From contig NZ_CP107772.1 of NCBI RefSeq assembly GCF_036345155.1, positions 3,782,001 through 3,846,000 on the forward strand: a stretch of DNA of 64,000 bases, given 5' to 3'. Below the pieces are notes generated by a model. It was not told the origin of the DNA. It did no database searches and was given only the letters and a program-made list of their open reading frames with translations. The DNA comes from Streptomyces sp. NBC_00582 (GTDB taxonomy: Bacteria; Actinomycetota; Actinomycetes; Streptomycetales; Streptomycetaceae). Of the stretch, positions 29,431 through 37,720 are shown piece by piece. Positions within the stretch are counted from its first letter, which is position 1. The number at the start of each line of letters is the position of its first letter. The translations under genes were made by a program, and so were the position numbers.

Positions 29431-31521
29431 GTGACCCGCAGCGTGTACGTGACCGGAATCGACCGCGGCGACGGCCGGCAGGTCGTCGAACTGGGGGTCA
29501 TGGAGCTCCTGACCCGGCAGGTCGACCGGGTGGGCGTCTTCCGCCCGCTCGTCCACGACGGGCCGGACCGGCTGTTCGAGCTGCTGCGTGCCCGCTACCG
29601 GCTGGCGCAGGACCCGGCGACGGTGTACGGGATGGACTACCACGAGGCGTCCGCGCTCCAGGCCGAGCAGGGCGCGGACGAACTGGTCTCCACCCTCGTC
29701 GAGCGGTTCCACCTGGTCGCCCGGGACTACGACGTCGTCCTCGTCCTCGGGACGGACTACGCCGACACCCAGTTCCCGGACGAGCTGGCCCTCAACGCGC
29801 GCCTGGCCAACGAGTTCGGCGCGTCGGTGATCTCCGTCGTCGGGGGCCGCGGGCAGACGGCGGAGTCCGTCCTCGCCGAGACCCGCAACGCCTACCGGGC
29901 CTATCTGGCGCTCGGCTGCGACGTGCTCGCCGTCCTCGCCAACCGCGTGGCCCCCGAGGACCGGCAGGAGATCGCCGAAGGGCTCGCGAAGCGCCTGCCC
30001 GTCCCCTGTTACGTGCTGCCCGACGAGCCCGCCCTGTCCGCGCCGACCGTCGCCCAGGTCAGCCACGCGCTCGGCGCGCGGGTGGTGCTCGGCGACGACT
30101 CCGGGCTCGCGCGTGACGCCCTCGGCTTCGTCTTCGGCGGCGCGATGCTGCCGAACTTCCTCAACGCCCTGACCCCCGGCTGCCTCGTCGTCACCCCGGG
30201 CGACCGGGCCGACCTGGTCATCGGCTCGCTCGCCGCGCACAGCGCCGGCACCCCGCCGATCGCCGGTGTGCTGCTCACGCTCAACGAGGTCCCGGGCGAG
30301 GAGATCCTCACCCTCGCCGCCAGGCTCGCCCCCGGCACCCCGGTCATCTCGGTGCCCGGCAACAGCTTCCCCACGGCCGAGCAGCTGTTCTCGCTGGAGG
30401 GCAAGCTGAACGCGGCCACCCCGCGCAAGGCGGAGACGGCCCTCGGACTCTTCGAGCGGCATGTCGACACCGCCGCTCTCCTCAAGCGCGTCTCCGCCCC
30501 CAGCACCGACCGTGTCACGCCGATGATGTTCGAGCACAAGCTGCTGGAGCAGGCCCGCGCCGACAGGCGGCGGGTGGTGCTGCCGGAGGGCACCGAGGAG
30601 CGGGTGCTGCACGCGGCCGAGGTGCTGCTGCGGCGCGGGGTCTGCGACCTCACCCTCCTCGGCCCGGCGGACCGGATCCGCAAGAAGGCCGCCGACCTCG
30701 GGATCGACCTGGGCGGCTGTCAGGTGATCGATCCGGCGACGAGCGAGCTGCGCGACGCCTTCGCCGAGAAGTACGCGCAGTTCCGCGCCCACAAGGGCGT
30801 CACCGTCGAGCTGGCCTACGACGTCGTCTCCGATGTGAACTACTTCGGCACGCTGATGGTGCAGGAGGGGCTCGCGGACGGCATGGTCTCCGGGTCCGTG
30901 CACTCCACGGCCGCGACGATCCGGCCCGCCTTCGAGATCATCAAGACCAAGCCGGACGCCGACATCGTCTCGTCCGTCTTCTTCATGTGCCTCGCCGACA
31001 AGGTCCTCGTCTACGGCGACTGCGCGGTGAACCCCGACCCGAACGCCGAGCAGCTCGCCGACATCGCCATCCAGTCGGCCGCCACCGCCGCCCAGTTCGG
31101 CGTGGAGCCGAGGATCGCGATGCTGTCGTACTCGACCGGTACGTCCGGGTCGGGCGCCGACGTCGACAAGGTGCGCGAGGCCACCGAGCTGGTGCGCGCG
31201 CGGCGGCCCGACCTGAGGATCGAGGGGCCGATCCAGTACGACGCCGCCGTGGAGCCCAGCGTCGCCGCGACCAAGCTGCCGGGGTCCGAAGTGGCGGGCC
31301 AGGCCAGCGTGTTGATCTTCCCGGACCTGAACACCGGCAACAACACCTACAAGGCCGTGCAGCGTTCGGCCGGCGCGATCGCCGTCGGACCGGTGCTGCA
31401 GGGGCTGCGCAAGCCCGTCAACGACCTGTCCCGGGGTGCCCTCGTGCCCGACATCGTCACCACCGTCGCCATCACGGCGATCCAGGCCCAGACCCTCGAC
31501 CAGAAGGCTGCCCAGCAGTGA
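29431..31521 (+). CDS. pta: Phosphate acetyltransferase
   Basis: A 696-residue long-form enzyme converting acetyl-CoA and phosphate to acetyl phosphate. It has an N-terminal BioD/CobB-like domain without a clear P-loop (VTGIDRGDGRQV), a central DRTGG-type domain, and a C-terminal Pta catalytic domain with MLSYSTGTSGSG and the NTGNNTYKAVQR segment. GTG 29431 has CGGAG upstream. The stop overlaps the ackA start (GTGA), so the two acetate genes are coupled. Confidence 0.95.
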   Translation: MTRSVYVTGIDRGDGRQVVELGVMELLTRQVDRVGVFRPLVHDGPDRLFELLRARYRLAQDPATVYGMDYHEASALQAEQGADELVSTLVERFHLVARDYDVVLVLGTDYADTQFPDELALNARLANEFGASVISVVGGRGQTAESVLAETRNAYRAYLALGCDVLAVLANRVAPEDRQEIAEGLAKRLPVPCYVLPDEPALSAPTVAQVSHALGARVVLGDDSGLARDALGFVFGGAMLPNFLNALTPGCLVVTPGDRADLVIGSLAAHSAGTPPIAGVLLTLNEVPGEEILTLAARLAPGTPVISVPGNSFPTAEQLFSLEGKLNAATPRKAETALGLFERHVDTAALLKRVSAPSTDRVTPMMFEHKLLEQARADRRRVVLPEGTEERVLHAAEVLLRRGVCDLTLLGPADRIRKKAADLGIDLGGCQVIDPATSELRDAFAEKYAQFRAHKGVTVELAYDVVSDVNYFGTLMVQEGLADGMVSGSVHSTAATIRPAFEIIKTKPDADIVSSVFFMCLADKVLVYGDCAVNPDPNAEQLADIAIQSAATAAQFGVEPRIAMLSYSTGTSGSGADVDKVREATELVRARRPDLRIEGPIQYDAAVEPSVAATKLPGSEVAGQASVLIFPDLNTGNNTYKAVQRSAGAIAVGPVLQGLRKPVNDLSRGALVPDIVTTVAITAIQAQTLDQKAAQQ

Positions 31522-32729
31522 CCGCGACCCGCGTCCTCGTCCTCAACTCCGGCTCCTCGTCGGTGAAGTACCAGCTCCTCGGCATGCGGGAGGGCGACCG
31601 GCTGGCGAGCGGTCTCGTCGAGCGCATCGGTGAGCAGACCTCGCGGCTGAGGCACACGCCGCTGGCGACCGGCGGGGAGGCGCGGGAGTGGACGGCGCCG
31701 ATCGCCGACCACGACGCCGCGCTGAAGGCCGTATCGGAGGAACTGGCGCGGGACGGGCTCGGGCTGGACTCCCCCGAACTCGCCGCCATCGGGCACCGCG
31801 TGGTGCACGGCGGGAAGCGGTTCACCGAGCCGACCGTCGTCGACGACGCGGTCCTCGCCGAGATCGAGCGGCTGATCCCCGTCGCGCCGCTGCACAACCC
31901 CGCCAACCTCACCGGAATCCGTACCGCGCTGGCCCTGCGGCCCGATCTGCCGCAGGTCGCCGTGTTCGACACCGCGTTCCACACGACGATGCCGGAGGCC
32001 GCCGCCCGCTACGCGATCGACGTGGAGACCGCCGACGCGCACCGGATCCGCCGCTACGGGTTCCACGGGACCTCGCACGCGTACGTCTCCCGGGCGACGG
32101 CGAAGCTGCTCGGCAGGGCACCCGAAGAGGTGAACGTGATCGTGCTGCACCTGGGCAACGGGGCGTCCGCGTCGGCGGTCGAGGGGGGCCGGTGCGTGGA
32201 CACCTCCATGGGGCTGACGCCGTTGGAGGGGCTGGTGATGGGAACGCGCTCCGGGGACATCGATCCGGCCGTCATCTTCCATTTGGCGCGTGTTGGCGGA
32301 ATGTCCATCGATGAAATCGACACTCTTCTCAACAAGAAGAGCGGGCTCGTCGGACTGTGCGGCGACAACGACATGCGGGAGATCCGGCGGCGGATCGACG
32401 AGGGCGACGTACGGGCGAAGCTCGCCTTCGACATCTACATTCACCGGCTGAAGAAGTACATCGGCGCCTATTACGCCGTGCTCGGGCGGGTGGACGCGGT
32501 CGCGTTCACCGCGGGGGTCGGCGAGAACGCGGCCGAGGTGCGCGCGGCGGCCGTCGCGGGCCTGGAGACCCTGGGCCTGGCGGTGGACGGCCGACTGAAC
32601 GCCGTACGGGGCGACGAGCCCCGGCTGATCTCGCCCGCGGACGCGCGGGTGGCGGTCGCGGTGGTGCCGACGGACGAGGAACTCGAGATCGCCACGCAAA
32701 CGTATGCATTGGTCGTACGGACAAACTGA
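31518..32729 (+). CDS. ackA: Acetate kinase
   Basis: A 403-residue enzyme interconverting acetyl phosphate plus ADP and acetate plus ATP. Family motifs are LVLNSGSSSVKYQ, GHRVVHGG, FDTAFH, HLGNGAS and FTAGVGENA. GTG 31518 overlaps the pta stop. Together with Pta it forms the reversible acetate pathway next to pyruvate kinase. Confidence 0.95.
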   Translation: MTATRVLVLNSGSSSVKYQLLGMREGDRLASGLVERIGEQTSRLRHTPLATGGEAREWTAPIADHDAALKAVSEELARDGLGLDSPELAAIGHRVVHGGKRFTEPTVVDDAVLAEIERLIPVAPLHNPANLTGIRTALALRPDLPQVAVFDTAFHTTMPEAAARYAIDVETADAHRIRRYGFHGTSHAYVSRATAKLLGRAPEEVNVIVLHLGNGASASAVEGGRCVDTSMGLTPLEGLVMGTRSGDIDPAVIFHLARVGGMSIDEIDTLLNKKSGLVGLCGDNDMREIRRRIDEGDVRAKLAFDIYIHRLKKYIGAYYAVLGRVDAVAFTAGVGENAAEVRAAAVAGLETLGLAVDGRLNAVRGDEPRLISPADARVAVAVVPTDEELEIATQTYALVVRTN

Positions 32730-32803
32730 ACCGCAGTATGGATATGCGGCTCCGCCGCGTGGCAACTGAGCGCGAACCCGCCCATTTGTATCTTCCGCCA
32801 GAC

Positions 32804-32836
32804 GGAATATTCCGTAGCGAAACAAACCGATAGGAT
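32804..32836 (+). promoter_or_regulatory. Candidate pyk promoter with palindrome
   Basis: CGGAATATTCCG (32804-32815) is a perfect 12-bp palindrome in the -35 area. A -10 TAGGAT at 32831-32836 lies six bases before the pyk ATG. That spacing would give a leaderless or nearly leaderless mRNA. TTCCG earlier at 32793 also pairs with CGGAA, so the site may be a composite operator. Confidence 0.45.
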
Positions 32837-32842
32837 CGCCCC

Positions 32843-34273
32843 ATGCGCCGTTCGAAAATCGTCTGTACTCTCGGCCCCGCGGTCGACTCCCACGAGCAGC
32901 TCGTCGCCCTGATCGACGCCGGCATGAACGTGGCCCGCTTCAACTTCAGCCATGGCACGCACGCCGAGCACCAGGGCCGTTACGACCGGGTCCGGGCCGC
33001 CTCCAAGGAGACCGGCCGGGCCATCGGTGTCCTCGCCGACCTCCAGGGCCCGAAGATCCGTCTCGAGACCTTCGCCGAGGGTCCCGTCGAGCTGGTGAGG
33101 GGTGACGAGTTCACCATCACCACCGAGGACGTCCCCGGCGACAAGACGATCTGCGGCACCACGTACAAGGGTCTGCCCGGTGACGTCTCGCGCGGCGACC
33201 AGGTCCTGATCAACGACGGCAACGTCGAACTGAAGGTCCTGGACGTCGACGGCCCGCGGGTGAGGACGATCGTCATCGAGGGCGGTGTCATCTCCGACCA
33301 CAAGGGCATCAACCTGCCCGGCGCGGCCGTCAACGTGCCGGCGCTGTCCGAGAAGGACGTCGAGGACCTGCGCTTCGCACTGCGCATGGGCTGCGACATG
33401 GTCGCGCTGTCCTTCGTCCGCGACGCCAAGGACGTGACCGACGTCCACCGGGTGATGGACGAGGAGGGCCGCCGGGTCCCCGTCATCGCCAAGGTGGAGA
33501 AGCCGCAGGCGGTCGAGAACATGGAGGACGTCGTGATGGCGTTCGACGCCGTGATGGTCGCCCGTGGCGACCTCGCCGTCGAATACCCGCTCGAGAAGGT
33601 CCCCATGGTGCAGAAGCGCCTCATCGAGCTGTGCCGCCGCAACGCCAAGCCGGTGATCGTGGCGACCCAGATGATGGAGTCGATGATCACCAACTCCCGT
33701 CCGACCCGCGCCGAGGCCTCCGACGTGGCCAACGCGATCCTGGACGGCGCGGACGCGGTCATGCTGTCGGCGGAGTCCTCGGTCGGCGCCTACCCGATCG
33801 AGACCGTGAAGACGATGTCGAAGATCGTCACCGCGGCCGAGCAGGAGCTGCTCAGCAAGGGCCTGCAGCCCCTCGTCCCCGGCAAGAAGCCGCGGACGCA
33901 GGGCGGTTCGATCGCGCGTGCGGCGTGCGAGATCGCCGACTTCCTCGGCGGCCGGGGCCTGGTGGCCTTCACCCAGTCCGGTGACACCGCCCGCCGGCTC
34001 TCCCGCTACCGCGCGCAGCAGCCGATCGTCGCCTTCACCACGGACGAGGGCACCCGCAACCAGCTCACGCTGAGCTGGGGCGTCGAGTCGCACGTGGTCC
34101 CCTTCGTCAACACCACGGACGAGATGGTCGACATGGTCGACCAGGAGATCGCCAAGATCAACCGCTTCAACCCGGGCGAGACCGTCATCATCACCGCCGG
34201 CTCGCCCCCCGGCGTCCCCGGCACCACCAACATGCTCCGCGTCCACCACCTGGGCGGCGGCGCGATCGACTGA
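32843..34273 (+). CDS. pyk: Pyruvate kinase
   Basis: A 476-residue glycolytic enzyme producing pyruvate and ATP from phosphoenolpyruvate. Motifs: MRRSKIVCTLGPAV, NVARFNFSHG, the catalytic segment VIAKVEKPQAVEN, MVARGDLAVE and the MMESMI helix. No strong Shine-Dalgarno sequence is present and a -10 lies close to the ATG, suggesting leaderless translation. It is followed by a very strong terminator. Confidence 0.95.
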   Translation: MRRSKIVCTLGPAVDSHEQLVALIDAGMNVARFNFSHGTHAEHQGRYDRVRAASKETGRAIGVLADLQGPKIRLETFAEGPVELVRGDEFTITTEDVPGDKTICGTTYKGLPGDVSRGDQVLINDGNVELKVLDVDGPRVRTIVIEGGVISDHKGINLPGAAVNVPALSEKDVEDLRFALRMGCDMVALSFVRDAKDVTDVHRVMDEEGRRVPVIAKVEKPQAVENMEDVVMAFDAVMVARGDLAVEYPLEKVPMVQKRLIELCRRNAKPVIVATQMMESMITNSRPTRAEASDVANAILDGADAVMLSAESSVGAYPIETVKTMSKIVTAAEQELLSKGLQPLVPGKKPRTQGGSIARAACEIADFLGGRGLVAFTQSGDTARRLSRYRAQQPIVAFTTDEGTRNQLTLSWGVESHVVPFVNTTDEMVDMVDQEIAKINRFNPGETVIITAGSPPGVPGTTNMLRVHHLGGGAID

Positions 34274-34303
34274 CCCGTCCGTCCCCCGCGAGGGGCTGGT
34301 ACG

Positions 34304-34344
34304 ACGCTGAGGGCGCCCCCTGTGGCAGGGGGCGCCCTCAGCGT
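34304..34344. terminator. Perfect 18-bp stem-loop terminator after pyk
   Basis: ACGCTGAGGGCGCCCCCT at 34304-34321 pairs without mismatch with 34327-34344 around a 5-nt loop, followed by TCTGT. It lies between the convergent pyk and the minus-strand Ser-rich gene and probably acts in both directions. Confidence 0.9.
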
Positions 34345-34405
34345 TCTGTGCGGCTCCCGGAGGGGCTTGTGGGGCGGCTCGGGGTGCTGCGGCCGCCGCT
34401 GCGGC

Positions 34406-35734
34406 TCAGGTGATGTACTGGTGCAGCCCGGGAACCGTCAGGGTGCCGCCGAACTGGCCGGCCTGCTGGACCTTGACGTTGGTGAAGTAGATCAGCGGGA
34501 TGTTCAGCGGCGGCGGGTTCTCCGGGGTGAACGTGACCGGTATCAGGCCGAACAGGTTGCCCGAGATGCTCTCGGTGTACATGACCGTGTCGCCGTTCTC
34601 GATCGTGGACTTCGTACCGCTGCCCGCCTGGACGTGGTACGTCTTGCCCGCCTGCTTGTCGATCACGGTCTGGTGCAGGTCGCCGATCTCGGTGCCGCCG
34701 GAGATGACGTACTTCAGGACTTGCTTGGTCTTGCCGCCGGACGTCTTCACCTTGACGATGCCCTGGTAGTCGGCGCCCTTGAGCAGCAGCGAACTGGCGT
34801 TCAGGTACCAGGGGTCGTCGGGCAGGGGCAGCTTGTTGTCGACGCCGCTCTCCTCGTCCGTGGCGACCGGGCAGTCGTCGACGTCCGTGGTGGCGCTCGC
34901 GGAGGGGCTCGGTGAGGCGCCGGCCGAGGCGTCGGCGGTGTCCTCGGCGGCCTGCGTCGCCGTGTCGGCGGCGGAGTCGGCCGCGTCGCTCACGGCGTTC
35001 TTCGCCGTTTCGGCGGTCTTCTCCGGGGTGTCCTTGGTGGTGCCGGACGAGCCCGAGGAGGTGTCCGAGCCGCTGTCGCCGGTGCTCGCCGAGGCCGTCG
35101 CGGAGGGCGAGGGGCTCGCGGTCGCGGTCGTGTCGTCGGTGCCGTCGCCGTCGAAGACGTCCTTGATCGCGTCGCCGATGGTCTCCAGGACGTTCTTGCT
35201 CGTCTCCGTCGCCGACGGGCTCGCCGTCGCGGTGTCGTCGGAGGACGACGCCGCCGTGTCCGTCGAGGAAGCCGCGGAGGAGGCGGACGGCGAGGGCTCG
35301 GCCGTGTCGCCGGAACCTGAATCCGACGAGGAGGAGCCGCCCGACCCGCTGCCGCTGTCCTTGGACGTCGTGTCCTGGGAGGTCGTGTCCTTCGAGTCGC
35401 TCGAGGAGTCGTCCTTGGTGTCGCTCGACGTCTCGGAGGGGGAGGCGGACGGCGAGGCCGAGGCGGACGCGTCGGCCGTCATCGCGTCGACGCAGGCCTG
35501 GTACTCCTCGGCCGTGAGGCTCTTCGAGGTCGGCTGCTCGTCGGCGCGGGCGAGCGTCGGCGTGAAGCCCATGCCCATGAGGACGGCCGTCGGCATCGCC
35601 GCCAGGGCGATCGCCTTCCCCGCCGGCAGGTGCATCCGCGTGAGCAACGGCTTCCTGGGTGCCGCGTGGCGTGGCCCGGTTCTCACACGGGACGCGTCCG
35701 CGTCCGCCCCGTGCGTCACCTCGTCAGCCGACAC
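34406..35734 (-). CDS. Secreted or surface Ser/Thr/Asp-rich protein, third gene of the DUF6230 operon
   Basis: A 442-residue protein. It has a charged N terminus, a hydrophobic signal/anchor segment near 38-65 (AGKAIALAAMPTAVLMGMGF), a Ser/Thr/Asp/Ala-rich low-complexity stretch of about 200 residues, then a folded C-terminal domain of about 150 residues. That domain ends GTLTVPGLHQYIT, resembling the DUF6230 C terminus encoded two genes upstream. GTG 35734 has GGGAGG at good spacing; the longer frame to 35800 does not. It overlaps the DUF6114 gene by 11 bp. No function is known to me. Confidence 0.85.
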   Translation of the reverse strand: MSADEVTHGADADASRVRTGPRHAAPRKPLLTRMHLPAGKAIALAAMPTAVLMGMGFTPTLARADEQPTSKSLTAEEYQACVDAMTADASASASPSASPSETSSDTKDDSSSDSKDTTSQDTTSKDSGSGSGGSSSSDSGSGDTAEPSPSASSAASSTDTAASSSDDTATASPSATETSKNVLETIGDAIKDVFDGDGTDDTTATASPSPSATASASTGDSGSDTSSGSSGTTKDTPEKTAETAKNAVSDAADSAADTATQAAEDTADASAGASPSPSASATTDVDDCPVATDEESGVDNKLPLPDDPWYLNASSLLLKGADYQGIVKVKTSGGKTKQVLKYVISGGTEIGDLHQTVIDKQAGKTYHVQAGSGTKSTIENGDTVMYTESISGNLFGLIPVTFTPENPPPLNIPLIYFTNVKVQQAGQFGGTLTVPGLHQYIT

Positions 35735-36305
35735 TGTGCCTCCCGTTCGCCCCGTTCGCCGGGCTCGTTTCTGACATGTCGTTCGGCTCTTCCGGACCAC
35801 CGCCGGCCTCGAAGTGAGCGGTCGCCCCGTCGGCCTTCGTGAGATCCGTGACGGCGCTCTCGGGCGCGCCGCCCTGCCCGTCGGTGCTCTGCTCCGCCTG
35901 CGGCTCCGGCGGAGTCCCCGGCACCCACGCGATGGCCATCGCGCCGCCGATCATCCCGAACAGGAAGCCGACGACGAAGCCACCGAAGTTGGAGACCGGG
36001 AGGGACACCAGCGCCAGCAGGATCGCCGCCACACCCGCGAAGGTGCGGATGTGCTTCTGGAACCAGAGGCTGATGCCGAGCACGACGAGCAGGACTCCGA
36101 TGATCAGGGAGCCCGCACCGGCCGTGGTGGACATACGGACCGTCAGCTGACCGATCGTGAGGTGCGCGTAGGGGAAGTACATGATCGGAACGCCGCCGAT
36201 CATCATGAACAGGCCGGCCCAGAACGGCCTCGTGCCCCGCCAGGCGCGGAACTGCAGCCTCCAGCGAGTGAACCGGCCGGGTGCGGCGGAAGTCTCGGCG
36301 CTCAT
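35724..36305 (-). CDS. DUF6114 family membrane protein
   Basis: A 193-residue protein with about four hydrophobic helices (FWAGLFMMIGGVPIMYF, AGAGSLIIGVLLVVLGISLWF, then two more with GGFVVGFLFGMIGG) and an acidic, disordered C-terminal tail. The pattern fits DUF6114. It lies between the DUF6230 protein and the Ser-rich protein and overlaps the latter by 11 bp, so the three are probably made together at the membrane. Confidence 0.85.
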   Translation of the reverse strand: MSAETSAAPGRFTRWRLQFRAWRGTRPFWAGLFMMIGGVPIMYFPYAHLTIGQLTVRMSTTAGAGSLIIGVLLVVLGISLWFQKHIRTFAGVAAILLALVSLPVSNFGGFVVGFLFGMIGGAMAIAWVPGTPPEPQAEQSTDGQGGAPESAVTDLTKADGATAHFEAGGGPEEPNDMSETSPANGANGRHSVG

Positions 36306-36381
36306 GGAAAACAGCTCCCTGGTGCGGCGTTGCTGTGGTGAGGATGTACTGCGCGTGGGGGGTGCGCGAGTGGTGAGGCAG

Positions 36382-36416
36382 GACGGGCGGGGAGGCCCTC
36401 GGCTCCCCCGCCCGTC
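36382..36416 (-). terminator. Hairpin between the DUF6230 and DUF6114 genes
   Basis: GACGGGCGGGGAG (36382-36394) pairs with CTCCCCCGCCCGTC (36403-36416) with one bulged base. It lies directly after the DUF6230 stop, inside the operon. It may be a partial terminator or a 3'-end stabiliser that makes the first gene more abundant. Confidence 0.5.
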
Positions 36417-36422
36417 AGAGCA

Positions 36423-37070
36423 CTAGTAGCAACCCTTGGAACCGGTCGCCAGCGACATGTGCAGGTCGGGCAGCGTGAAGGTGCCGGCGGTGGTGGCCCA
36501 CGCCGTCTGCTTCACGTCGTAGAGGTCGGCCGACGTGGCCTGCTGGGCGAACCCGTGGGCGTACGTCTGCTTCTGAGCGACCTCCCCGTCCTTGATGGCG
36601 GGGCCCTTGGTGATGCCGTCGGCACCCAGACCGATGTCGATGCCGTTGAACACGGCCTTCGACGTCTGCAGGTCCTCCACATCGATGTACAGCGAGTGGG
36701 CCTGGACCTTGTCCTTGCCCGTACCCGCGTTCAGCGTCAGCGTGACACTGCCGAGCAGCGGGATGCCCGGGGTGGTGACCGACTGACACATGTTGGTGAT
36801 CGTGGCGTCGTTGAACGCCGAGACAGCGACCGGGTGCAGCTGGTCCTTGCCGTCGAGCGACTTGCCCGCGTCGACAGCCCCGTACTGCGAGAAGCCGTCA
36901 CCGTGCAGGTAGTCGGCGCTGACCTTGAACGACTGGCCCGAAACGCTGAACGACGCGGCGAGCGCACCCTGTGCCAGGGCGACGCCTATCGCTGCCGTGG
37001 CGGCGACGCTGGGCACCATGACCAGCGCGAACCGCTTCCATCTGGTCCCGCCACGCACCTGGGACTCCAT
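36423..37070 (-). CDS. DUF6230 family secreted protein
   Basis: A 215-residue protein with an N-terminal signal/anchor (WKRFALVMVPSVAATAAIGVA), then a beta-rich domain containing two cysteines (MCQS, and the C-terminal KGCY). ATG 37070 follows GGAGGAAAT. Homologues are sometimes labelled cholesterol esterase from an old Streptomyces annotation. I see no GxSxG nucleophile motif, so I do not support that name. It is first gene of a three-gene operon. Its C terminus (DVKQTAWATTAGTFTLPDLH) resembles that of the third gene. Confidence 0.85.
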   Translation of the reverse strand: MESQVRGGTRWKRFALVMVPSVAATAAIGVALAQGALAASFSVSGQSFKVSADYLHGDGFSQYGAVDAGKSLDGKDQLHPVAVSAFNDATITNMCQSVTTPGIPLLGSVTLTLNAGTGKDKVQAHSLYIDVEDLQTSKAVFNGIDIGLGADGITKGPAIKDGEVAQKQTYAHGFAQQATSADLYDVKQTAWATTAGTFTLPDLHMSLATGSKGCY

Positions 37071-37283
37071 ATTTCCTCCTTCTCGGACGTACATCTCCTG
37101 GCCCCGACTCGCCCCACTTGTGCGGCGGCTCAGCCGGGCAGGGATGGGAGAAGTGCTACGTCCTCGGGAATGGGGAGCGCCCGTCTCGGAGGCGCGTACC
37201 GCGCACCGATCACCGGCGATCACCCCCGAGCGACAACCACTGGTCGCGCCTGACACGCATCACGCACAACCTTGCTGGACAGG

Positions 37284-37300
37284 CTTCACCGTGGGTGAAG
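37284..37300. promoter_or_regulatory. Palindrome CTTCACC-GTG-GGTGAAG upstream of DUF6230
   Basis: A perfect 7-bp inverted repeat with a 3-bp centre lies 214 bp upstream of the DUF6230 start. It is an operator candidate with unknown regulator. Confidence 0.45.
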
Positions 37301-37394
37301 ACCCCCCTGCCCTAGAGCCGGCGGCGCGGGCCGTCGGCTCTGCTCGGTGGGGACCCAGGAAAACCCGTTGACCCAACCGGCTGTCGGGGTACGG

Positions 37395-37428
37395 GAATGG
37401 ACCGAGCGTGGCCGATCGTGGTCCATTC
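37395..37428. repeat. Inverted repeat GAATGGACC / GGTCCATTC
   Basis: Perfect 9-bp arms at 37395-37403 and 37420-37428 flank 16 bp. It could form a hairpin on either strand or be a two-site operator. Confidence 0.45.
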
Positions 37429-37451
37429 TCGCCGCCCGCACAAGGGGGTTC

Positions 37452-37467
37452 GTTACTCGCTAGTAAC
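37452..37467. promoter_or_regulatory. Palindrome GTTACT-CGCT-AGTAAC
   Basis: A perfect 6-bp inverted repeat with a 4-bp centre. TTACT-N-AGTAA palindromes resemble operators of TetR-type lipid regulators in actinobacteria. That assignment is from general memory and is inference. A related TTACT-TCC-AGTAA lies at 37583-37595. Confidence 0.5.
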
Positions 37468-37582
37468 GGCCGGATAACCGTACAACGACCCAGAGGTCTC
37501 GGGCGGCGACTCAGGGTGTCAACGGGGCCCGGAACAAAGCTGTTGATCGATGGACAGAACCCGACAGAACTACGCCCCGGTC

Positions 37583-37595
37583 TTACTTCCAGTAA
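37583..37595. promoter_or_regulatory. Palindrome TTACT-TCC-AGTAA
   Basis: A second TTACT/AGTAA inverted repeat, 131 bp from the GTTACT-CGCT-AGTAAC site, with a 3-bp centre. It adjoins the large cruciform at 37598-37635. Confidence 0.45.
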
Positions 37596-37597
37596 CA

Positions 37598-37635
37598 GCG
37601 GCCGCGATTACCAAGATTTGGTAAAGCGCGGCCGC
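37598..37635. repeat. Nested 38-bp cruciform
   Basis: Outer arms GCGGCCGCG (37598-37606) and CGCGGCCGC (37627-37635) enclose an inner palindrome TTACCAA-GAT-TTGGTAA (37608-37624). It starts 86 bp beyond the thioredoxin-TPR stop. It may terminate that transcript or bind a regulator; the AT-rich inner core is unusual for a plain terminator. Confidence 0.55.
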
Positions 37636-37720
37636 CGGGGAACCATCTCGGCTGAATTTTCACTCGGGAACCACAGGCCCCGACGTTTAGCGACTGGTCA
37701 GCCCCCGCCCGGAGCCCGGG

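Larger units (their letters stand above)
37071..37720. other. 650-bp control region rich in inverted repeats
   Basis: No gene is visible between the DUF6230 start and the thioredoxin-TPR stop. The region holds at least five inverted repeats, listed separately, including a GTTACT-type palindrome and a nested 38-bp cruciform. It is more AT-rich than its surroundings between about 37430 and 37660. It must contain the DUF6230 operon promoter on the minus strand and the 3' end of the thioredoxin-TPR transcript. Confidence 0.7.

Noticed and set aside
34900..35470. Simple-sequence repeat or frameshifted region in the Ser-rich gene
   Set aside because: The frame is intact and the low complexity is explained by a Ser/Thr/Asp-rich stalk.
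36423..37070. Calling the DUF6230 gene a cholesterol esterase
   Set aside because: No GxSxG nucleophile motif or esterase triad is visible; the name appears to be inherited from old annotation.
37441..37640. Replication origin or DnaA box cluster
   Set aside because: No TTGTCCACA-like boxes are present; the inverted repeats are better read as operators or terminators.
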